Shown here: piece by piece, positions 19,443 through 26,313 of the stretch
Numbering within the stretch: position 1 is the first letter of the stretch
How the letters are laid out: each line of letters starts with the position of its first letter
Source: Halorussus marinus
GTDB taxonomy: Archaea > Halobacteriota > Halobacteria > Halobacteriales > Haladaptataceae
Direction: 5' to 3'
Assembly (NCBI RefSeq): GCF_004765795.1
Contig: NZ_SBIV01000003.1
Span: 124,001-188,000, forward strand
DNA: 64,000 nucleotides
Made by a program: the position numbers and the translations under genes
The notes under the pieces: generated by a model
Told to the model about the DNA's origin: nothing
The model's database searches: none
What the model saw: the letters and a program-made list of their open reading frames with translations, nothing else

Positions 19443-19534
19443 AACGTAATCTTCAACAACAGTCGGCCCAACTAGGTGTGTGTCCTGTACTCGTTTCACG
19501 ACCGGGTCGAGCGGCGTTCGGGGGACCGGCTGAG

Positions 19535-20566
19535 ATGAGCGAGCGCGCACGGTCGCTGTACTTCGAAGCGCCCGGCGAGGTCGCGCTCCGCGAGCGGGCG
19601 GTCCCGGAGCCGGGTCCCGAGGAGGTTCGGGTCGAGACCGCGATCTCGGCGATCAGCGCCGGGACCGAACTGCTGGTCTACCGTGACGAGGTGCCGACCG
19701 AGATGGCTGTCGACCCGACGCTGGAGGCGTTCGACGGCGACTTCTCGTTTCCGGTCAGCTACGGGTACGCCGCCGTGGGGACGGTGACCGCCTGCGGCGA
19801 TCGGGTCGACGACGCGTGGCGCGGCCGGTCGGTGTTCGCGTTCAATCCCCACGAGTCGCAGTTCCTCGCGGCCCCCGACTCGCTGATCCCCGTCCCCGAC
19901 TCGCTGTCGGCGACCGAGGCGGCGCTGTTGCCGACCGCCGAGACCGCGACCAATCTCGTCCTCGACGCCGCGCCGGCGGTCGGCGAGCGGGTCGCGGTCC
20001 ACGGCGCCGGCGTCGTGGGGCTGTTCACGATCGGCCTGCTCGCGGCGTTTCCCCTCTCGTCGCTGGTCGCGGTCGATCCCCTTCCGGGTCGCCGGAACCT
20101 CGCCGCCGAACTCGGCGCCGACGAGACGCTCCACCCCGACCGTAGCGACCGACTCGGCGATCACCGGGACGCCGACGAGCCGCCGGGGCTGGACCTCGCG
20201 GTCGAGATCTCGGGCCGGCCCGCCGCGCTCGACGACGCGGTCGACGCGGTCGGCTACGACGGCCGGATCGTCGTCGGCTCGTGGTACGGCCAGAAGCGCG
20301 CGGACCTCGACCTCGGCGGGGAGTTCCACCGCGCCCGGATCGACATCAGTTCGAGTCAGGTCAGCACCATCGCGCCCGATCGACGCGGCCGGTGGACCAC
20401 CGACCGCCGGCTCGACGCCGCGGTCGACCTGCTCGAACGGGTGCCCGTCGAGGAGATCGTGACCCACCGAATCCCGTTCGACGAGGCCCCGCGGGCCTAC
20501 GACCTCCTCGACGGCGCCGACGCGGGCGAGGGGTCGCCCCTGCAGGTGCTTTTGACCTACGACTGA
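19535..20566 (+). CDS. MDR superfamily dehydrogenase, lacking catalytic Cys
   Basis: A 343-residue medium-chain dehydrogenase/reductase. The catalytic-domain segment ISAISAGTELLVYRDEVP has Ser/Ala-Gly-Thr-Glu where zinc enzymes usually have Cys-Gly-(Ser/Thr)-Asp. The Rossmann motif is VAVHGAGVVGLFTIGLLAAF, and the C-terminal part has THRIPFDEAPRAYDLLDG. Replacement of the zinc Cys resembles the BchC-like/zinc-independent branch. The start ATG 19535 follows a 92-base gap with an AT-rich stretch. It is probably part of the cluster from 16.7 to 21.9 kb. Confidence 0.8.
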   Translation: MSERARSLYFEAPGEVALRERAVPEPGPEEVRVETAISAISAGTELLVYRDEVPTEMAVDPTLEAFDGDFSFPVSYGYAAVGTVTACGDRVDDAWRGRSVFAFNPHESQFLAAPDSLIPVPDSLSATEAALLPTAETATNLVLDAAPAVGERVAVHGAGVVGLFTIGLLAAFPLSSLVAVDPLPGRRNLAAELGADETLHPDRSDRLGDHRDADEPPGLDLAVEISGRPAALDDAVDAVGYDGRIVVGSWYGQKRADLDLGGEFHRARIDISSSQVSTIAPDRRGRWTTDRRLDAAVDLLERVPVEEIVTHRIPFDEAPRAYDLLDGADAGEGSPLQVLLTYD

Positions 20567-20618
20567 GCGATCCGCGACCACCCGGAGAACTAAGAGCTGA
20601 GCTCCCTAGAACCGGACC

Positions 20619-20996
20619 GTGTACGAACTGTCCGTCTCTCGCGACTTCGTCGCCCAGCACTTCCTGACGGTGCCCGACCCGGGACCGGAGGGCGAGGTTC
20701 ACAGCCACCACTTCGAGGTCGCGGTCCGGTTCGCGGGCCCCGAGCTCGGCGAGTACGGCTACCTCGTGGACATCGACGCGGTCGACGAGGCGCTCGACAC
20801 GCTCGAAGCCCGCTACCGGGACGCGCTGTTGAACGACCTCCCGGAGTTCGCCGACGCGAACCCGAGCGTCGAGCGGTTCGCCCGCGAGTTCGGCGACCGG
20901 CTCCTCGCGGAGCTCGACCCCGAGACGCCCGACCGGCTCGCGGTCCGGATGTGGGAGGACGACGCCGCGTGGGCGAGCCACGAGCGGTCGCTCTGA
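20619..20996 (+). CDS. PTPS/QueD-fold protein without catalytic Cys/His
   Basis: A 125-residue COG0720 (6-pyruvoyl/6-carboxy-tetrahydropterin synthase) homologue beginning with GTG. Zinc-binding histidines are kept: His14 and the H-x-H pair His28/His30 in VHSHHFEV. The C-terminal substrate-anchoring Glu is probably in RMWEDDAAW. The protein has no cysteine at all; the position four residues before H-x-H, normally the catalytic Cys, is Glu24. In the segment aligned to DHKYLND the sequence is RDALLND, so the catalytic His is also lost. It is therefore unlikely to make 7,8-dihydropterin or carboxytetrahydropterin by the usual mechanism. It lies one base upstream of the methyltransferase gene. 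Confidence 0.82.
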   Translation: MYELSVSRDFVAQHFLTVPDPGPEGEVHSHHFEVAVRFAGPELGEYGYLVDIDAVDEALDTLEARYRDALLNDLPEFADANPSVERFAREFGDRLLAELDPETPDRLAVRMWEDDAAWASHERSL

Positions 20997-20997
20997 G

Positions 20998-21852
20998 ATG
21001 GTCGACGACCACGCCCGGATCGACTACCTGAACGCCAAGCGCTCGGTCGACGAGCGCGCGTTCGCGCGGTCGGTCCGCGAGCGACTCCTCGCGGCGCTCC
21101 CCGAGCGCCCGACGGTGTTCGAGGCCGGCGCCGGCACCGGCGTGACCGTCCCCCGACTGCTCGAGTGGGGCGTCGAGGCGGGTCGCTACCGGGGGGTCGA
21201 ACGCGCCGAGGCGCTGGTCGAACACGCCCGGACGGCCCGCGCCGCCGAGCTCGAGGCGGCCGGCTACGACCCGGTCGAGACCGACCGCGGGTTCCGGGTC
21301 GAGGAGCTCTCGGTGGCGTTCGAGGCCGGCGACGCGCTGGCGGCCGTCGATGGCGTCGACGCCGGCCTCGACCTGCTCGTCGCGCAGGCGTTCATGGACG
21401 TGGTCGCGGTCGAGCCGGCGGTCGCCGCGTTCGAGCGCGCCCTCTCGCCGGGCGGGCTCGCGTACTTCCCGATCACGTTCGACGCCGGGACCATATTCCA
21501 GCCGAGCCACCCCGCCGACGACGCCGTCGAGCGGGCGTACCACCGCGCTATCGACGCCCGGGAGAGCCGGGACAGCCGCGCGGGCAGACGCCTCCTCGAT
21601 CTGCTCGGGCGGGCCGACGGCGACCTGCTCGCCGTCGGGGCCTCCGACTGGGTGGTCCGGCCCCGCGACGGCTCGTACCCCGCCGACGAGGCGCTGTTTC
21701 TGTCGTGCATCCTCGACTTCGTCGCCGACGCGCTCGCGGGGGGCGAGGTGGCCGAGTTCGACGACTGGATCGAGACCCGCCGCGACCAGCTCGCGGCCGG
21801 GGAGCTGAGCTACGTCGCCCACCAGTACGATCTGCTCTACCGGGCGCCCTGA
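20998..21852 (+). CDS. SAM-dependent methyltransferase
   Basis: A 284-residue class I methyltransferase. The SAM motif I is TVFEAGAGTGVTVPRLLEWG (about 39-58). Motif II-like acid is in YRGVERAEALVEHAR, and DLLVAQAFMDVV gives motif IV. A C-terminal region with YVAHQYDLLYRAP is kept in the cluster's homologues as I remember them. The ATG start lies one base after the stop of the PTPS-like gene, so the two are cotranslated. Substrate unknown; it may modify the product of the same cluster. Confidence 0.82.
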   Translation: MVDDHARIDYLNAKRSVDERAFARSVRERLLAALPERPTVFEAGAGTGVTVPRLLEWGVEAGRYRGVERAEALVEHARTARAAELEAAGYDPVETDRGFRVEELSVAFEAGDALAAVDGVDAGLDLLVAQAFMDVVAVEPAVAAFERALSPGGLAYFPITFDAGTIFQPSHPADDAVERAYHRAIDARESRDSRAGRRLLDLLGRADGDLLAVGASDWVVRPRDGSYPADEALFLSCILDFVADALAGGEVAEFDDWIETRRDQLAAGELSYVAHQYDLLYRAP

Positions 21853-22207
21853 CGCCGGTCGGGGGCGGTCCGGGGGGCCGTACGCGGTCGTAGCGTCGGT
21901 CTGTCGCGTCACAGTCGCGTCCTGTGGCGGGGAACTCGCCCCATAACAAAGTCCGAACCCGCCAAAGCAACTGACGCGCCCGGCGGCTCGGGCGCAGTAA
22001 CAGGACGGCGACGTCCGGCGGAGCCGGAGGCGCTGGTGGCGGGCTGGCCTCCCGCCGTCGTGTCACCAACCCTCCCACGAAAGTTCTCGTTCCGGGTCGC
22101 CGTCACTCTCGGTATCTCTCCTTTCGGTTCCGTTCGACGCCGAGCGGTCTCCCCGTTTCGCGGACGGCCGGCGGGGCTTCCGAGCGACCTCGACGGCGGA
22201 CTCCGGC
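21853..22207. other. Intergenic region, no gene seen
   Basis: About 355 bases between the convergent methyltransferase and SRAP genes. I see no start/stop-consistent gene. GGCGGG at about 22038 followed by CCCGCC after a seven-base loop is a possible hairpin terminator. Confidence 0.4.
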
Positions 22208-22882
22208 CTAGAAGTCGCCGAGCCCGGTCTGGACGTCCTCCTCGGCCGGGACCTCCTCGATCACGTCGGGCGAGTCGTTCGCGGGGTCGTTGACCGCGTC
22301 CGAGACCGGGTAGGCCCGCAACTCCTCGGCGGGGAACGGATCGAGCAGATCGACACCGCCCTCGCGGAGCCAGCGGCCCTCCTCGCCCGGCGACAGCATC
22401 ACCGGCATCCGGTGGTGGATCGGCTCGACGACCGCGTTGGGCTCGGTCGTAAGGACGGTGAACGTCGGGTCGTCGGCGCCGGTCGAGGCGTCCGCGCGGG
22501 CCGGCTCCCACAGCCCCGCGAACGCGAACGGCTCGCGGTCGGCCCGCTCGATCCGGTAGGGCTGTTTGCCGGTCGGGACGGGTTTCCAGTCGTAGAAGCC
22601 GTCGGCGAGGACGAGACACCGCCGCTCGGCGAACGCCTCTCGGAAGCTTGGCTTGTCGGCGACCGTCTCGGATCGGGCGTTGCTGTGGCCCGAGCCGTCG
22701 CCCCACTCGGGGACCAGCCCCCACGTCGGGAACCGAATCTCGTCGGGGGCGTCGTTCAGGACCGCGGGGTGGTCGTCGCCCGGCGCGACGTTGTACCGCG
22801 GTTCGAGCGGTCGGACCGGCTCGGCGTCGAAGCGCTCGCGGACGCGCTCGGCCGAGGCGAAAAGCGAAGTTCTCCCACACAT
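22208..22882 (-). CDS. SRAP domain protein (HMCES/YedK family)
   Basis: A 224-residue protein that should form a thiazolidine DNA-protein crosslink with abasic sites in single-stranded DNA. The obligatory catalytic Cys2 is present (MCGRTSLFAS). The DNA-contacting region RYNVAPGD (29-36) includes the conserved Asn31. NARSET (68-73) and the active-site His in HHRMPVML (156-163) are kept. The usual catalytic Glu of GFYEWK is Asp here (GFYDWK, 95-100), a conservative change that might slow crosslink chemistry. Length is typical. It is followed (five bases) by no overlap with the upstream protease gene and probably shares its message. Confidence 0.9.
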   Translation of the reverse strand: MCGRTSLFASAERVRERFDAEPVRPLEPRYNVAPGDDHPAVLNDAPDEIRFPTWGLVPEWGDGSGHSNARSETVADKPSFREAFAERRCLVLADGFYDWKPVPTGKQPYRIERADREPFAFAGLWEPARADASTGADDPTFTVLTTEPNAVVEPIHHRMPVMLSPGEEGRWLREGGVDLLDPFPAEELRAYPVSDAVNDPANDSPDVIEEVPAEEDVQTGLGDF

Positions 22883-22886
22883 CGTC

Positions 22887-24071
22887 TCAGAAGGGCTGTT
22901 CGGTCTCGCGGGTCGGCTCCTCGGCGGGCGTGACCTCGCTGATCCGGCCGGTCTGCTGGATGACCTCGAACGCGGTCATCAGGTCGGTCCGGGAGATGAG
23001 CCCCGCGAGCTCGCCGTCGTCGTCGACGACGAGGAGCCGGCCGATGCCGTGTTGCTGGATCCGCTCGAACGCGGTCATCGCGTCCTCGTCGGCCCGGATC
23101 GTCTTGAGCTCCCGGGACATCACGTCGGCGACGGTGTAGGCGTCGCGCTCGACCTCGTTGACATCGCGGGCGTCTTCGAGGGTCACCATCCCGACCGGCT
23201 CGCCGCTCTCGATCACGGGGAAGCCGGTGTGGCGCTCGCGAAACATCGCCTCCAGCAGGTCCGAGACCGACGTGTCCGGGGTGACCGCGTCGAGCTCGTC
23301 GACCTCTGTCATGACGTCGCGCACCCGGACGTTGCGAAACGCCGTGCTCATCACGGTCTGTTGGGCCTCGCTGGTCGCGCCGACGTAGATGAAAAACGCG
23401 ATCCCGATGAGAACGATGTTGAACTGGAGCAGTCCGAACAGCCCGAGCAACACCGCAAACAGCTTGCCGACCTCCGCGGCGATCCGGGTCGCGTCGGCGA
23501 ACGGCCGGTTCCGGGCGAGCAGTGCCCGGAGGACCCGCCCGCCGTCCATCGGGAACCCCGGCAGGAGGTTGAACGCCGCGAGCACGAGGTTCATCAGCGC
23601 GAGGTAGCCGAACACGAACCGGACCGTCGGGAGTCCGGTCGGGATCACGAACAGCGCGGCGTACGAGAGCACGCCGAGCGCGATGCTGACCGCGGGGCCC
23701 GCGATGGCGATGGCGAACTCCTCGCGCCACTCCTCGGGCTGGTCGCTGAGTTGCGCGATGCCGCCGAAGATCCAGAGCGTGATCGAGTCGATCGGGAAGC
23801 CGTATCTGATCGCCACCAGCGAGTGGCCGAGTTCGTGAAGCACCACGCCGGCGAACAGCCCGACGGCCGCGACGGCGCCGAGCACCCACTGCGTTCCGTC
23901 GGCGGTGAGCGGGCCGGCGTCCAGATCGAGCGCCCACAGCATGTTCAGGTTCTCGACCCACAGACCCACCTGTGACCCGATGAGCCACGCGAACACCGGG
24001 AGGATGAGGAGAAACGTCAGGTCGAGCTTGATCGGAATGCCGAACGCCCGACCCACTGTGAAACTTCGCAT
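22887..24071 (-). CDS. Site-2 type metalloprotease with two CBS domains
   Basis: A 394-residue membrane protein of the M50 family. Residues 1-215 form about six membrane helices with the zinc motif HELGH (79-83) and the third-ligand motif NLLPGFPMDGG (168-178). Two CBS domains follow (about 250-305 and 315-370: VRDVMTEVDELDAV, VADVMSRELKTIRADEDAM). It cleaves membrane-embedded substrates, and the CBS pair would sense adenine nucleotides. All catalytic residues are intact. It is divergent from the tnpB gene, with about 180 bases between. Confidence 0.93.
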   Translation of the reverse strand: MRSFTVGRAFGIPIKLDLTFLLILPVFAWLIGSQVGLWVENLNMLWALDLDAGPLTADGTQWVLGAVAAVGLFAGVVLHELGHSLVAIRYGFPIDSITLWIFGGIAQLSDQPEEWREEFAIAIAGPAVSIALGVLSYAALFVIPTGLPTVRFVFGYLALMNLVLAAFNLLPGFPMDGGRVLRALLARNRPFADATRIAAEVGKLFAVLLGLFGLLQFNIVLIGIAFFIYVGATSEAQQTVMSTAFRNVRVRDVMTEVDELDAVTPDTSVSDLLEAMFRERHTGFPVIESGEPVGMVTLEDARDVNEVERDAYTVADVMSRELKTIRADEDAMTAFERIQQHGIGRLLVVDDDGELAGLISRTDLMTAFEVIQQTGRISEVTPAEEPTRETEQPF

Positions 24072-24252
24072 ACCTGTGGGTTACCGTGGCAGACCCTTAA
24101 CAGTATTTGGTCGCCCGTTCGGGGGCTTCGTGGGACGACAGTCGGCCACCCCGGCGGTCTGTGCCGGCGGTTCGACGGTGGCCCGGGTCGGTCCCGTCCG
24201 GCGACCGTCAACCCAAGTATTCAAGAGGCCCCCGGAGACAGTCACGAACAAC

Positions 24253-25461
24253 GTGGCAGACACCGAGTACTGCAGACGGACGGCGGTCACGGGTCTCTCC
24301 GTGTCTCCGACGGACGCCACACGGCTCCGCGAGCTGGTTTCGGAGTGGAAACGCGGCTGTCAGCTCGCGGTCAACGAGGCGTGGGGTGTCTGTCACACGC
24401 GGAGCGAGGTCCAACAGCTCGCGTACGACGAACTCCGCGAGCACACCGACCTCAGTAGCCAGCACGCGGTGTTGGCGACCCACCGAGCGGCCGAGGCGAT
24501 CAAACGCGCCGGCGAGTCGGGGACCAAACCCGAGTTCACCAGCCCGACCGTCGCGTTCGACACCCGCACGATGACGGTGTTCGAGGACCGCACGGTCAGC
24601 CTCACGACCACCGACGACCGGGTCCGGTGTGACCTCGATCTGCCGGCCGACGGCGGCTACCAGTCCCGATACCTCGACGGCGAGGAGTGGGAGCCCGCAA
24701 AGAGCGCGCTCCGCTACCGCGACGGCGAGTTCGTCTTCCACCTCGGCTTCCGGACGCCCAAGCCCGCCGTCGACCCGCCGACCGAGGGCGCGACCGTGCT
24801 CGGGGTCGATCTGGGCGTCGAGAACCTCGCGGTCACCAGCACCGCCCGGTTTTTCCCCGCGGGCGAACTCTCCCACCGCCGCGAGGAGTTCGAGCGCGTC
24901 CGGGAGTCCCTCGAAGCGACCGGCACCCGGAGCGCGTCCCGGACTCTCCGGCAGGCGGGCTACCGGACCGACCAGTTCGTCACCCATCGGCTCCACGAGA
25001 TCGCCAACGGCATCGTCGAGGAGGCGACGCGCTACGACTGCGAGCTCGTCGCCTTCGGCAAGCTCGCGGAGGTCCACGACCTGCTCCCCGAGGCCGACCC
25101 CTTCCACGAGTGGCTGTTCGAGCGACTCCTCTCGATGGTGGAGTATCGTGCGGCCGCCCGCGACATCGCCGTCGTGGAGGTCAACCCCGAGTACACCAGC
25201 CAGCGGTGCATGGAGTGTGGGTTCACCCACCCGCAGAACCGCGACGTCGAGGCCGGCCACTTCGAGTGTCTCAAATGCGAGGCGTCGGCCAACGACGACT
25301 ACAACGCCGCCAAGAACATCGCGTTCCGGTGCGTGCGACGCGGCCCGCTCTCCTCGCGCGGGCTCGGCGCGGCGGCGTGTGCGCTCCAGTCGGGCGTCGT
25401 GACCCCAGACGACGGGTTCACGCCGTACGCGGAGCTGTCAGACCCGCCGCTGTCGGACTGA
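24253..25461 (+). CDS. tnpB: TnpB (IS1341-type) with RuvC-II Glu replaced by Gly
   Basis: A 402-residue RNA-guided nuclease-type protein without adjacent tnpA. The RuvC-I Asp is Asp186 (GVDLGVENLAVTS) and the RuvC-III Asp is Asp349 (NDDYNAAKNIA). The zinc ribbon is complete (Cys319, Cys322, Cys339, Cys342). In RuvC-II, where related haloarchaeal proteins read A-F-E-N-L, this one has LVAFGKLAEVHD, so the catalytic Glu is Gly269. The nuclease should be dead while RNA and DNA binding may remain. Start GTG 24253 is the first that gives the family N-terminus; others are possible. It lies 55 bases before a cupin gene whose promoter could be a target. Confidence 0.88.
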   Translation: MADTEYCRRTAVTGLSVSPTDATRLRELVSEWKRGCQLAVNEAWGVCHTRSEVQQLAYDELREHTDLSSQHAVLATHRAAEAIKRAGESGTKPEFTSPTVAFDTRTMTVFEDRTVSLTTTDDRVRCDLDLPADGGYQSRYLDGEEWEPAKSALRYRDGEFVFHLGFRTPKPAVDPPTEGATVLGVDLGVENLAVTSTARFFPAGELSHRREEFERVRESLEATGTRSASRTLRQAGYRTDQFVTHRLHEIANGIVEEATRYDCELVAFGKLAEVHDLLPEADPFHEWLFERLLSMVEYRAAARDIAVVEVNPEYTSQRCMECGFTHPQNRDVEAGHFECLKCEASANDDYNAAKNIAFRCVRRGPLSSRGLGAAACALQSGVVTPDDGFTPYAELSDPPLSD

Positions 25462-25515
25462 CGCGCTCGCCGACCGAGCCGACCTTTTAAGCGCTCGCGT
25501 GCGTAGGACATCCGT

Positions 25516-25908
25516 ATGAGCGAGCAAGTCGAGCCGGTGATCCGGCGCGGAGACGACATCGAGTACGAGAACGTCGGCGCGGCCGACGGGATGCGAAAGG
25601 GCGTGCTCGTCGCCGAGGAGCACGGCGCCCCGAACTTCGCGATCCGGCGGTTCGAACTCGACCCCGGCGCGTCGGTCCCCGAGCACACCAACGACGTCGA
25701 ACACGAGCAGTACGTCCTTGCGGGCGAGTACGTCGTGGGGATCAGAGAGCCGTCCGAAGCCGACGGCGAGGAGTACACCGTCAGCGCGGGCGACTCGCTG
25801 CTCATCCCTGCCGGCGCCGTCCACTGGTACAGAAACGAGGGCGACGAGTCCGGGGCCTTCCTCTGTGCAGTTCCGAACGGCGACGACGAGATCGAACTGG
25901 TGGAGTAG
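25516..25908 (+). CDS. Cupin domain protein
   Basis: A 130-residue single-cupin protein. Cupin motif 1 is PEHTNDVEHEQYVLAGEY (about 56-73), giving His/His/Glu metal ligands. Motif 2 is in SLLIPAGAVHWYRNEG with the last His. Such proteins bind small molecules or act as mono-metal enzymes; no substrate is indicated. A TATA box (CCTTTTAAG) at about 25483-25492 sits 25 bases ahead of the likely start of transcription. It is followed by a convergent tiny gene. Confidence 0.85.
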   Translation: MSEQVEPVIRRGDDIEYENVGAADGMRKGVLVAEEHGAPNFAIRRFELDPGASVPEHTNDVEHEQYVLAGEYVVGIREPSEADGEEYTVSAGDSLLIPAGAVHWYRNEGDESGAFLCAVPNGDDEIELVE

Positions 25909-25911
25909 CTA

Positions 25912-26082
25912 CTCGTACTCCGGCAGCGAGACGAGCGCCGAGATGTCCGCCGAGATCCACGCCTCGGAGACGCGTCGGTCCTGCATCCGCACGGTCGGGC
26001 GGCCGTCCGTGGCGTCGTCTATCTGTAACTGGACTTCCTCGTCGAACCGCGCCGGCAACTGCTCGTTTTGGCTCCCCCGCAT
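25912..26082 (-). CDS. Tiny protein, 56 residues
   Basis: An open frame from ATG 26082 to TAG 25912-25914, encoding MRGSQNEQLPARFDEEVQLQ and then a strand-rich acidic stretch ending VSLPEYE. It stops four bases from the stop of the cupin gene. Codon use (third-position G/C) and the acidic composition fit haloarchaeal coding DNA. I believe a small conserved protein of this kind exists in haloarchaea, but no function is known. An upstream AT-rich patch (TTTGTTATTTG) at about 26117-26127 could hold its TATA box. Confidence 0.6.
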
Positions 26083-26313
26083 AGGTCTGGTACGTCCCGC
26101 GGTTGCGACGAAGCGGGCTTTGTTATTTGCCGGTTGCCGAACGGAATTGCGACGATAACGAACCCGTCGGGGGAGTTATCCCGAGCTTACCGACCGGTAT
26201 CGTCGCGTTTCGGTCGGTCGCGACCCGTCCGGTGACGGTCGTCGACGCCGCGCGCTCGGCGGCCGACCGACCGTTCCGAACCGCTCAAATACCGCGAGCC
26301 ACTATCGGGTGGT

